In this document: positions 16,889 through 24,151 of the stretch, piece after piece
Numbering within the stretch: position 1 is the stretch's first letter
Layout: each line of letters opens with the position of its first letter
Made by a program: the position numbers and the translations under genes
Notes under the pieces: model-generated
Told to the model about the DNA's origin: nothing
What the model saw: the letters and a program-made list of their open reading frames with translations, nothing else
Databases searched by the model: none
Assembly (NCBI GenBank): GCA_900550105.1
Contig: URQW01000026.1
Coordinates: forward strand, 1 to 36,273
Direction of reading: 5' to 3'
Length of the DNA: 36,273 nucleotides
DNA from: an uncultured Pelosinus sp.
GTDB lineage: Bacteria > Bacillota > Negativicutes > UMGS1260

Positions 16889-18194
16889 AGACGCTTGGAG
16901 TCAGATCGGGACACAGGTAAATACCTGTGCTTTAACTGGCGCAGCGGCTTTTTTTGCGGGAATACCTGACGCCGCCATTGTGATAAATGGTCCATTGTGG
17001 TGTTATTTTTATGCCTTGCGTTATCTCGAACGAACTTACCCTGCCATAATGAAGCGTTGTTTTTCAACGCAGCCAGATGATTCTTCTGTTGTTTACGGAA
17101 CAGAAGAATGTTTGTTAGAAACTCTGGCAATAGTTCAACAGACAATGAGGCCTTCGGTATTATTTATTGAAAATAGCTGTTCTATTAGCTTGATAGGTGA
17201 TGATATCGCGGGGATTGCTAGTAGCGCTAACCTAGCTTATCCTGTTGTCTGTCTTGACAGTGGCGGGCTATCTGGCGGATTTTGGGAGGGGTATGAAGCG
17301 GCGGCGGACGCTTACTTTAAAACGCTTGCTCCTCCTAAGTCGATAGCTGTCGAATCAGGTAGAGTCAATTTATTGGGTTGTACGCCCTCTTACTATAATG
17401 GAAGCAATGACATTGAAGAAATCAAGCGGTTGTTGCATTTGGCTGGCTATAAGATCGGCCCATGTCCAGGAGCAGGCAGTACCGTTGAAGCAATGCAATC
17501 TATTGGCGCTGCTGAATGCAATCTTGTCATTCACGGTGAACTAGGTTTAAAGCTGGCAAAGACGCTGCAACAACTCTATAAAACTCCCTATACAGCTCCG
17601 TTGCCGCCCTATGGCATAGAAGGAACGATTCGGTGGTTACAATCAATAGAATTTGCCATTAAATCGCCTGTTGGCAGCGGGAAAATCACAGCGGAACTAA
17701 CAAAGGTGCAGCAAAGTAAAAAAGTGGCAGTAGGGGAAATGCAACGTGTTTGGGGTGAGCCTTGGTTTGACCACATTCTATTGGCGGCCCCTTCTTCTGT
17801 GGCTTTTGGGATAGCGGAAGCTTTACAGAACGAATGGGTTGACACAGGATCGCTAACTGTTTTGCCCCATGATGCTGCATCCTGTTATTCGCCGCCTGCC
17901 ACCGTTAATACGATCTTTTCTGCTGATAAAGATGAGCGAGCTATTATTGACTATTTTTCCTGTTGGTCTTCAGGGTTAATACTGGGAAGCAGTCAGGAGA
18001 AGTCTTTGCTGCAAAAAGAAAGGGTTGGTACGGCGGTATTTCAAAATATTGCTTTTCCTATATATGATGAAGTGCTTTTTCATAATCGTCCTTTTATGGG
18101 ATTACGCGGTTTCTGCCACATGACCGAACGTCTGTGGAATCACTATATAGCTCTTTGTCAGCAAGACGACAGAAAGAACATCCAGACGTTTTGA
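16878..18194 (+). CDS. Nitrogenase-like component 1, NifK/BchB-type subunit
   Basis: A 438-residue partner of the preceding protein. Candidate cluster cysteines occur where NifK has them: C17 (NTCALTGA), C42 (LWCYFY) and C101 (NSCSISLIGDDI). VYGTEECLLETL near residue 72 matches the NifK V-x-GG-x-x-NL region. Both component 1 subunits therefore keep three potential cluster ligands, enough for a P-cluster-like or [4Fe-4S] centre at their interface. The gene has a 38-base gap to the TonB receptor that follows. No NifE, NifN or NifB homolog is in the window, which argues against FeMo-cofactor use. Confidence 0.9.
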   Translation: MAGKDAWSQIGTQVNTCALTGAAAFFAGIPDAAIVINGPLWCYFYALRYLERTYPAIMKRCFSTQPDDSSVVYGTEECLLETLAIVQQTMRPSVLFIENSCSISLIGDDIAGIASSANLAYPVVCLDSGGLSGGFWEGYEAAADAYFKTLAPPKSIAVESGRVNLLGCTPSYYNGSNDIEEIKRLLHLAGYKIGPCPGAGSTVEAMQSIGAAECNLVIHGELGLKLAKTLQQLYKTPYTAPLPPYGIEGTIRWLQSIEFAIKSPVGSGKITAELTKVQQSKKVAVGEMQRVWGEPWFDHILLAAPSSVAFGIAEALQNEWVDTGSLTVLPHDAASCYSPPATVNTIFSADKDERAIIDYFSCWSSGLILGSSQEKSLLQKERVGTAVFQNIAFPIYDEVLFHNRPFMGLRGFCHMTERLWNHYIALCQQDDRKNIQTF

Positions 18195-18232
18195 GCGAAA
18201 CTGAAATAGAATTCAGAGGAGGAACAGAACAA

Positions 18233-20134
18233 GTGAATCAAACAACAGTACGAAATAAGCATCGAGCTCTACTAGAAGCGCTGATTGCAAGCTCGCTGAT
18301 CGTAGGGGTATCAGCAGTTTCTTATGCCGCCGAAAATCAGGATTATTCTTTTGATCAGGTTGTCGTTACAGCGACAAAAACACCCGTAAAAAAGCTTGAT
18401 GCTAATGCCAATATTAATGTAATTACCAGAGAAAAAATTGAACAGAACCATTATCGTGATTTAGCAGAAGCATTACGTACCATTCCTGGCGTTATTGTGA
18501 CAAATTATGGTGCTGGCGGCGAAGGTTATACAGCAAATAGTTTTTCTATTAATGGCACCAGCCAGGTTGTGGTTCTTATTGACGGCATTCGAGCTAACTC
18601 AAATGGCAGTGTTTCCAGTACCTTTCAGGCAACTGAGTTTAACTCCTTAGAAAACGTTGAAAGAATCGAAGTTTTGAAAGGCTCTGCGTCTACCTTATAT
18701 GGTTCTGATGCCAAGGGCGGCGTTATTAATATTATTACTCGCAAAGCGGATATTAATAAATCAACAATCATTATGGCTAGCGGCAGCTATGGCAGAGAAG
18801 ATTATTCTTTTGCGAATCAAGGCCGCGATAAGGATTTCAGTTGGTTTATTACCAGTCAGAAAAATTTGATTGGCAGTTATACTGACGGCAGCGGACGGGA
18901 AATGCCGCAGCGACAAAGTTCTACGACGAATACCGTAAAAGTGAGTCAGAAGATTAATGACGCTTCCGATATAACGATTAATTATGAAAAATATCAAGCT
19001 GATTATATGCGTTCTGGTACGAATCTGCATCCTGATAACCGGAAATACGGGACGAAAGATAATGATAATCTCAATTTGATTTATAATTATAAATTTGATG
19101 AAAACTCATGGAATCAGTTATCGCTTTTTAAGAATCGCAATCGGTTAAATGACGCTCCCAATACAAGCGATAACTGGTTTATGAATCTAGAAACACGGGG
19201 TATTCAGGATCAATTTACGAAGAAGCTTGGCGATCACACGGTTGTCAGCGGGTTTGATTTTTATCAAGATCGGATTATTGACTATAATGATTCTTATAGC
19301 CGATATAGCCATAAGACGCTCACGAATCGTGCTTTTTATCTGCAAGATAAATGGGATATGACCAGTCAGTGGAATTTGACGTCAGGTATACGGCAAGATA
19401 ATCACTCACTCTATGGCAATCATACGACACCTAGCGTAACGTTAGGCTATAAGCAAGATGACAATACGAACTACTATGTATCATATAAAGAGTTTTTCAT
19501 TTCACCGAATCAGTATCAAGCCTTTAGTCCGTTGGGGAATCTGAATCTTAAGCCCGAAACAGGCCATACGACAGAGGTGGGCGTTGAACATAAATTTGAC
19601 GATAACTTGATTGGCGCTTTTCATATTTTTAACCGTAAATCAGAAAATGTTATTGAATTTGACTCTGCCGCTTGGAAATATGTCAATAGAAGTAAAGAAA
19701 ATGCCCATGGCTGGGATATGCAGCTAACTAAGAAATGGTCGCAGGAATTTCAGACGAATATCGGTTATACCCACACAATTGTTGATGCTGTTGCTGGATC
19801 CATCGAGAATCGTAACGGTTCATTGCCGAAGGGCGCCTGGAATATTGACTTTAATTATGACAAGGAAAAATACAATGTATCGCTTACTGGCCGGGGCATT
19901 ATTGATAAACCAGGTCCAAAGACTGCGACGCCTTCGTTCCCGGCAAGCACCTATTGGATTTGGGATATGTCAGTTAATTATAAGCTGAAGAAAGATGCTA
20001 CTGTGTTTGTAAAAGTCAATAATATGTTTAATCGCTACTATGCCGAATATTCCAATGTGAATTGGGGAAAACCAGGCGAATGGTATTCGAGTCCCGGACG
20101 AAATTATCAAGTAGGTATTCAATACCAGTTCTAA
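18233..20134 (+). CDS. btuB: TonB-dependent receptor, BtuB-like
   Basis: A 633-residue outer-membrane receptor. I chose the GTG at 18233: AGAGGAGG lies about ten bases upstream and a clean signal peptide follows (hydrophobic residues 12-30, ending SYAA). The mature protein begins with a TonB box (FDQVVVTATK). The plug domain has the BtuB-like order: a VVLIDGIRAN element, ERIEVLKG, STLYGSDAKGGVINIITR. The barrel ends in QYQF. Size and plug are close to E. coli BtuB (614 residues). As the last gene behind the nitrogenase-like subunits under riboswitch 3, it probably delivers the substrate, or a precursor of it, that this system acts on. Confidence 0.88.
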   Translation: MNQTTVRNKHRALLEALIASSLIVGVSAVSYAAENQDYSFDQVVVTATKTPVKKLDANANINVITREKIEQNHYRDLAEALRTIPGVIVTNYGAGGEGYTANSFSINGTSQVVVLIDGIRANSNGSVSSTFQATEFNSLENVERIEVLKGSASTLYGSDAKGGVINIITRKADINKSTIIMASGSYGREDYSFANQGRDKDFSWFITSQKNLIGSYTDGSGREMPQRQSSTTNTVKVSQKINDASDITINYEKYQADYMRSGTNLHPDNRKYGTKDNDNLNLIYNYKFDENSWNQLSLFKNRNRLNDAPNTSDNWFMNLETRGIQDQFTKKLGDHTVVSGFDFYQDRIIDYNDSYSRYSHKTLTNRAFYLQDKWDMTSQWNLTSGIRQDNHSLYGNHTTPSVTLGYKQDDNTNYYVSYKEFFISPNQYQAFSPLGNLNLKPETGHTTEVGVEHKFDDNLIGAFHIFNRKSENVIEFDSAAWKYVNRSKENAHGWDMQLTKKWSQEFQTNIGYTHTIVDAVAGSIENRNGSLPKGAWNIDFNYDKEKYNVSLTGRGIIDKPGPKTATPSFPASTYWIWDMSVNYKLKKDATVFVKVNNMFNRYYAEYSNVNWGKPGEWYSSPGRNYQVGIQYQF

Positions 20135-20139
20135 GCTGG

Positions 20140-20178
20140 AAGAAGCATCGCGCTAAGAATTTTAGGGCGATGCTTCTT
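20140..20178 (+). terminator. Hairpin after the BtuB-like gene
   Basis: A perfect 12-base-pair stem, AAGAAGCATCGC / GCGATGCTTCTT, with a 15-base loop, six bases after the stop codon. No T run follows, so it may be a weak terminator or an mRNA 3'-end stabiliser. Confidence 0.6.
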
Positions 20179-20208
20179 GCTAAATAGGACTGAAGAGCCC
20201 TTCTCCGA

Positions 20209-20237
20209 TTGACAAATTTTTGATAATGGGGTATTCT
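20209..20237 (+). promoter_or_regulatory. Putative sigma-70 promoter of riboswitch 4 transcript
   Basis: TTGACA (20209-20214), a 17-base spacer and TATTCT (20232-20237), about 25 bases before the riboswitch core. Confidence 0.7.
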
Positions 20238-20261
20238 AAGTTTAGAAATTAAATAGAGAGT

Positions 20262-20461
20262 GGAATAGGTGCCTGAACAGGCTTAATAGGGAAGACCGGT
20301 GAAAGACCGGCGCGGTCCCGCCACTGTAATGGGGAGCAAGCTCAAGATATGCCACTGGAATAGTTATTCTGGGAAGGTTTGAGGGAAGCAATGATCCAAA
20401 GCCAGGAGAACTGCCTATTTGACAATCACCGTTTGACCTGCGAGTGATGGGGAGGGGATTA
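20262..20461 (+). promoter_or_regulatory. Cobalamin riboswitch 4 (upstream of gdhA)
   Basis: A complete core: GGTGCCTG/AGGCTTAATAGGGAAG, the B12 box GCCACTGT at 20320-20327, a slightly changed AAGCCAGGAGAACTGCC element and ACCTGCGAG. A terminator at 20533-20574 and then glutamate dehydrogenase follow. The 3' part is repeated in decayed form at 21922-22066. Confidence 0.96.
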
Positions 20462-20532
20462 TGAAAGCGATCAATTTGCAGGACCAATATGTCTTTTTGC
20501 GGGGAATGCATGGCCGATTTCTTTTGTAATGC

Positions 20533-20574
20533 AACTCTTCCTGTCTAGCTTTCAGGAAGAGTTTTCTTATTTTA
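20533..20574 (+). terminator. Terminator under riboswitch 4
   Basis: A perfect 11-base-pair stem, AACTCTTCCTG / CAGGAAGAGTT, with a nine-base loop, followed by TTCTTATTTT. It stands about 80 bases before gdhA. Confidence 0.85.
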
Positions 20575-20654
20575 TATTTGTTACGAGTTGGGCAGATTTA
20601 CGTAAAGTTTTTATGTGGAAATTTTCATAATATTTCAGAAAGAAGGATCGGCAT

Positions 20655-21914
20655 ATGTCAGAAGCGTATAACCCATTTCAGAACATGTTAGCAATTTTGG
20701 ATGAGGCTGCGGAAAAACTTGACTTTTCCTATAATGATTATATTACACTGCGTTCTTGTGAACGAGAATTACTCGTATCTGTACCGATTGTGATGGATGA
20801 TGGACATACAGAAGTTTTTGAGGGCTATCGTGTACAACACAGCAGCACTCGCGGGCCTTGTAAAGGCGGTATTCGCTTTCATCCAGAAGCAAATTTAGAG
20901 GAAGTAAAAGCGTTAGCAGCCTGGATGACGTGGAAATGCGCTGTGGTCAATATTCCTTATGGCGGGGCAAAAGGCGGCGTAAAGGTTGATCCAGCGAAAT
21001 TGTCAGAAGCGGAACTGATGCGGTTGACTCGACGGTATACAGCAGTGATTTTACCGATTTTAGGACCAGAAAAAGATATTCCGGCGCCTGATGTCAATAC
21101 GGACAGTCGTATTATGGCTTGGATTATGGATACGTTTAGTATGTTTAAAGGGTATTCAGTGCCTGCAGTTGTTACCGGAAAGCCGATTGAACTAGGTGGG
21201 TCACTTGGCCGTAATGATGCAACTGGTCGGGGCGTTATGTTTTCATTGCTTAATTTACTGGAAAAGCAGCAGCAATCCCATACGGGTAAAACAGTGGCAG
21301 TACAGGGTTTTGGTAATGTTGGCGGTAGTGGTGCAAGATTGATGAGGGAAAAAGGATTTAAAATTGTAGCAATCAGTGATGCTCACGGGGCTTTTTATAA
21401 AGAACAGGGCATTGATATTGAGCAAGCTATGAAGTATGCGGCGGAGCATCATAAATCTCTACGGGGCTACCACGAAGAAGGACTGCAGCAAATCAGTTTG
21501 GAACAACTATTAACCTTACCTGTGGATGTATTGTTTCCGGCGGCGCTTGAAAATCAGATCACAGAAGATAATGCTGGTGAAATTCAGGCTCGGATTATTG
21601 TGGAGGGCGCGAATGGTCCGACAACGAAAGAAGCTGATGAAATTCTCCAGCAGCGTGGAATTATTGTTATTCCCGATATCTTAGCCAATGCTGGTGGAGT
21701 TGTTGTGTCTTACTTTGAATGGGTACAAAATCAAGAATCGTTTATGTGGGATGAAGATTATATTAACAATAACTTAGAAAAAGTTATGAAACGAGCTTTT
21801 GAAGATGTTTGGCAGATTCATCTTGAAAAAAATGTATCTTTGCGTATGGCCGCTTACATGGTAGCTTTGCAGCGAGTCGTAAAAGCGAAAAAGCTGCGAG
21901 GCGTTTTTCCGTAA
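20655..21914 (+). CDS. gdhA: Glutamate dehydrogenase (Glu/Leu/Phe/Val dehydrogenase family)
   Basis: A 419-residue cytoplasmic NAD(P)-linked dehydrogenase that interconverts glutamate and 2-oxoglutarate plus ammonia. Landmarks are the glutamate-binding GPCKGGIRFHP near residue 72, the catalytic-lysine segment IPYGGAKGGVKVDP near residue 107, PAPDVNT near 148 and the Rossmann motif GFGNVGGSG near residue 219. The length is that of hexameric class I GDH. An AAGGA site lies about nine bases before the ATG. It appears monocistronic, with a riboswitch and terminator upstream and a terminator downstream. Control by a cobalamin riboswitch is unexpected because the enzyme does not use B12. Valine or leucine dehydrogenase activity is a less likely alternative. 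Confidence 0.94.
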   Translation: MSEAYNPFQNMLAILDEAAEKLDFSYNDYITLRSCERELLVSVPIVMDDGHTEVFEGYRVQHSSTRGPCKGGIRFHPEANLEEVKALAAWMTWKCAVVNIPYGGAKGGVKVDPAKLSEAELMRLTRRYTAVILPILGPEKDIPAPDVNTDSRIMAWIMDTFSMFKGYSVPAVVTGKPIELGGSLGRNDATGRGVMFSLLNLLEKQQQSHTGKTVAVQGFGNVGGSGARLMREKGFKIVAISDAHGAFYKEQGIDIEQAMKYAAEHHKSLRGYHEEGLQQISLEQLLTLPVDVLFPAALENQITEDNAGEIQARIIVEGANGPTTKEADEILQQRGIIVIPDILANAGGVVVSYFEWVQNQESFMWDEDYINNNLEKVMKRAFEDVWQIHLEKNVSLRMAAYMVALQRVVKAKKLRGVFP

Positions 21915-21921
21915 CATTAGT

Positions 21922-22066
21922 TGATGATTACCATTTGATCTATAAGTGATGGGGAGAGGGTTATGAAAGCAATCAAGCTGCCTAAACCGATAGGCCTTGT
22001 TTCGGAATAGGCATAACCGATTTCTTTTATAATGAAACTCTTCCTGTCTAAATTTTAGGGATAGCT
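21922..22066 (+). repeat. Decayed copy of the 3' part of riboswitch 4 and its expression platform
   Basis: This stretch aligns with 20420-20562 throughout. Shared blocks include AGTGATGGGGAG, TATGAAAGC, CCGATTTCTTTT and ACTCTTCCTGTCTA. The copy has no B12 box and no 5' domain, and the right arm of the terminator stem has mutated, so it cannot act as a riboswitch. gdhA is thus flanked by a direct repeat about 1.5 kb apart. Confidence 0.85.
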
Positions 22067-22082
22067 AGTGTTTTATAAGAGT

Positions 22083-22110
22083 GAGGCGTCTCTTTGAGAC
22101 CCTCTTTTTT
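22083..22110 (+). terminator. Intrinsic terminator downstream of gdhA
   Basis: GAGG-C-GTCTC / GAGACCCTC with a three-base loop and one bulged C, followed by seven Ts. It follows the decayed riboswitch tail and probably ends the gdhA transcript. Confidence 0.75.
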
Positions 22111-22218
22111 TAATGAAGCAAGCTATGATGCGTGTCTGATATTTTCAGACCTAGCTAAAATTCATTCTTAATAAGGATTCAATAGGCGCTATAAATAAAA
22201 TGTTTAGGAGGCAATTTT

Positions 22219-22389
22219 ATGAGCGATAAGGAATTTCAGGAACAAATGATTGAACGGTTAAATCTTTTGAATCAAAAGTTAGAAGAGAATATTAACTTAA
22301 CAAGACAGTTAGCTGATCAAAATCAAGAGCTGAAAAACAGCCTGAAAAAAATGCAAAAAGAAGCTATACTTATGTGTCCCGCCGTTTAG
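22219..22389 (+). CDS. Small coiled-coil protein of unknown function
   Basis: A 56-residue protein with a very good ribosome site (TAGGAGG, eight bases before the ATG). Residues 5-47 are rich in Glu, Lys, Gln, Asn and Leu, with leucines or other hydrophobic residues at heptad-like spacing, so a single coiled coil is likely. The C terminus ends in ILMCPAV. There is no membrane segment. It lies 70 bases before the LytTR gene on the same strand. I do not recognise a family; it could be a spurious ORF, but the ribosome site and amphipathic pattern argue otherwise. Confidence 0.55.
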   Translation: MSDKEFQEQMIERLNLLNQKLEENINLTRQLADQNQELKNSLKKMQKEAILMCPAV

Positions 22390-22459
22390 CGATTTAAATG
22401 TTATACTGAGCGATGCTTGACAGATTTCAATCTAGCGGTGGTCGATTTTGGGGAGGAAG

Positions 22460-22840
22460 ATGGGGTTGAATGCTACGAACAGTGAGAGTACTATTTTAAG
22501 ATCAAAAAAAGTTTGCGTATGGTCGAGCGATCGCATTATTGTATTACGACCCGCTCAGATTCTCTTTGCCCGCTCGGAAGAAAAAAGACAAACTATAGTG
22601 TATACAAAGCTGGGAACGTATCATACAAAAGCATCTTTAAAGGAATTAGAAGAGCTTTTAGAGTCGCAGAAATTTTTCCGTACTCATAAAAGTTATCTTG
22701 TAAATCTTGATAAAATTGCAGAGATTATACCTTGGTTTAATAATACCTATGTATTATCCCTAGAAGATTATAACGAGATAGATATTCCTGTAACAAGGCA
22801 TTATATGAAGCAATTTAATTCAATTATGGGAATTTCATAA
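22460..22840 (+). CDS. Stand-alone LytTR-domain DNA-binding regulator
   Basis: A 126-residue protein consisting almost entirely of one LytTR DNA-binding domain (about residues 20-122). Diagnostic parts are the IVLRPAQILFARSEEKR strand region, the KASLKELEELL helix, FFRTHKSYLVNLDKI and the closing IPVTRHYMKQF. No receiver domain or other sensor is attached. The start is uncertain: ATG at 22460 sits close behind GGGGAGGAAG, while TTG at 22448 or 22466 is possible. It may regulate a neighbouring operon, but nothing in the sequence shows its target. Confidence 0.85.
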   Translation: MGLNATNSESTILRSKKVCVWSSDRIIVLRPAQILFARSEEKRQTIVYTKLGTYHTKASLKELEELLESQKFFRTHKSYLVNLDKIAEIIPWFNNTYVLSLEDYNEIDIPVTRHYMKQFNSIMGIS

Positions 22841-22901
22841 TGCTGATTAGCTAGCGAATCTGTGCTTGTATATATGATTTTTGCTGGTTTAGTATCAATA
22901 T

Positions 22902-22949
22902 TTAATATAGAAAAAGCTAGGTTTTTGAGCCTGGATTTTTCTATATTAA
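22902..22949 (+). terminator. Inverted repeat after the LytTR gene
   Basis: A stem of about 14 base pairs, TTAATATAGAAAAA / TTTTTCTATATTAA, extended by AGG/CCT near the loop. It is AT-rich with no clean T run and lies between the LytTR gene and the promoter of riboswitch 5. It is probably a terminator and could serve both directions. Confidence 0.6.
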
Positions 22950-22968
22950 CATATTATTCTAAAAATAC

Positions 22969-22999
22969 TTGACTGTACGACTACTATATACTTTACGAT
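22969..22999 (+). promoter_or_regulatory. Putative promoter of riboswitch 5 transcript
   Basis: TTGACT (22969-22974), with TTTACGAT at 22992-22999 as the likely -10. It is nearly identical in layout and bases to the promoter before riboswitch 3. Confidence 0.5.
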
Positions 23000-23034
23000 T
23001 AAATTCGATATTCTTTATAAAAACATATAGTGAA

Positions 23035-23237
23035 GGAAACAGGCGCCTGAAAAGGCTTAATAGAGAAGTCCGGTGTAAAACCGGCGCGGTCCCGCCACTG
23101 TAATGGGAAGCTAGTTCAAGATATGCCACTGAAACATATTGTTTTGGGAAGGTGTGAACAAGTGATGAACCAGAGTCAGGAGAACTGCCTGTTTAACAAT
23201 CTCCGTTTGACCTGCGAGTGATAGGAAGGCGATTTGT
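23035..23237 (+). promoter_or_regulatory. Cobalamin riboswitch 5 (upstream of the chelatase operon)
   Basis: A complete core: GGCGCCTG/AGGCTTAATAGAGAAG, the B12 box GCCACTGT at 23094-23101, GAGTCAGGAGAACTGCC and ACCTGCGAG. A terminator at 23270-23304 follows, then the nitrilase-family gene. The next nine genes share this direction with short gaps, so one riboswitch may govern all of them. Confidence 0.97.
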
Positions 23238-23269
23238 ATCAATTTTATTGATATTTTCGAGGTAACATT

Positions 23270-23304
23270 AAGTCTTCTGGAGAACATTCAGGAGACTTTT
23301 TTAT
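23270..23304 (+). terminator. Terminator under riboswitch 5
   Basis: A ten-base-pair stem, AAGTCTTCTG / CAGGAGACTT, with one G-T wobble and a nine-base loop, followed by TTTTATTT. It is similar in sequence to the terminator under riboswitch 3. Confidence 0.85.
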
Positions 23305-23365
23305 TTCCGAGCTGATGAAGCAACTTGAAATGCAAGATTATTGTAGCGTAGAAAGGACATGAATT

Positions 23366-24151
23366 ATGCGAATTGCTTTATTACACCTTGATCTCGGTGC
23401 TGGGCCAGAAGAGAAAAATATAGCCTTGTTGACAAAAGCATTGACTATGGCGGCGGAGGCTGGAGCAACTTGGATTGTTACACCGGAAACGGCTATGCAA
23501 GGTTATTTTTTTTCTTATCAGAAGGCGCCTGCCTCAATCTCTGTTCAGCCAGCATTGAATATGGAACCCTTACAAACGTTAGCGGCGCAATATCAAGTTG
23601 TTCTGTTTTTATGTTGTGCTGAAACAGATGCAAAGACCGGAATCAATTATAATAGCTGCTTAGTGATTGATGAACAAGGCGTTGTTATAGGGCGGCATCG
23701 GAAACTCCATTCCCATGGACAAGGTGCGGAACGCTGGGCGACAAAAGGAACAGACTTAGTAGCTTTTCCCTGTGGGAATATAACCGTTGGCATACTTATT
23801 TGTGCGGATTCTTATTTTGAAGCGAATGCTCGTCTTTTACAAGCGCAAGGGGCGCAGGCTATTGTTGTTCCAGCGGCCTGGCCGCCAGGCGATTGTGGTG
23901 GTCCGCCTGTGATTGCTTGGGAACGATGTTCAGCAGCTAGCGGGCTACCTGTATGGATTTGCAATCAGACCGGTAGGGGAGAAGTTATGGATATGACAAA
24001 GGCCGAAAGTGCGGTGATTGATCAAGGAAAGCTCCAATTTGCCTATAGTGGTTTAGCGGAAGCTATATTGCTTTTTGAATGGGATGAGATGGAGCAGCGG
24101 TTACTGTCAACAGAGTTTGAAGTCATACACTTTCAAGGAGAGAAGCTATGA
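23366..24151 (+). CDS. Carbon-nitrogen hydrolase (nitrilase superfamily amidase)
   Basis: A 261-residue cytoplasmic amidase of the nitrilase superfamily. The Glu-Lys-Cys triad is visible: E41 (in TPETAMQGY), K113 (in HRKLHS) and C146 (in ILICADSYF). The length matches single-domain members such as omega-amidase or Nit1. It overlaps cbiZ by an ATGA junction and is the first gene after riboswitch 5. Such enzymes hydrolyse or transfer amides. Since its neighbours handle corrinoids, which carry several amidated side chains, a corrin side-chain amide is an attractive substrate, but that is inference. Glutamine or a small amide from the aminopropanol arm are alternatives. Confidence 0.87.
   Translation: MRIALLHLDLGAGPEEKNIALLTKALTMAAEAGATWIVTPETAMQGYFFSYQKAPASISVQPALNMEPLQTLAAQYQVVLFLCCAETDAKTGINYNSCLVIDEQGVVIGRHRKLHSHGQGAERWATKGTDLVAFPCGNITVGILICADSYFEANARLLQAQGAQAIVVPAAWPPGDCGGPPVIAWERCSAASGLPVWICNQTGRGEVMDMTKAESAVIDQGKLQFAYSGLAEAILLFEWDEMEQRLLSTEFEVIHFQGEKL

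Noticed and set aside
14788..18194. Reading the NifH/D/K-like genes as a nitrogen-fixing nitrogenase
   Set aside because: The FeMo-cofactor ligand region is not conserved, NifB/E/N are absent, the D/K subunits are short (433 and 438 residues), and control is by a cobalamin riboswitch.
14788..18194. Assigning the reductase as CfbCD of F430 synthesis or as BchLNB
   Set aside because: CfbD is a single-gene component 1, whereas here there are two, and no F430 or chlorophyll genes accompany them. The chelatase large subunit is of CobN type. Family resemblance alone does not fix the substrate.
20242..20511. An 89-residue open frame on the - strand
   Set aside because: It is antisense to riboswitch 4 and has no supporting features.
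21922..22066. A sixth working cobalamin riboswitch
   Set aside because: The B12 box and the whole 5' domain are missing and the terminator arm is mutated. Only a decayed tail remains.
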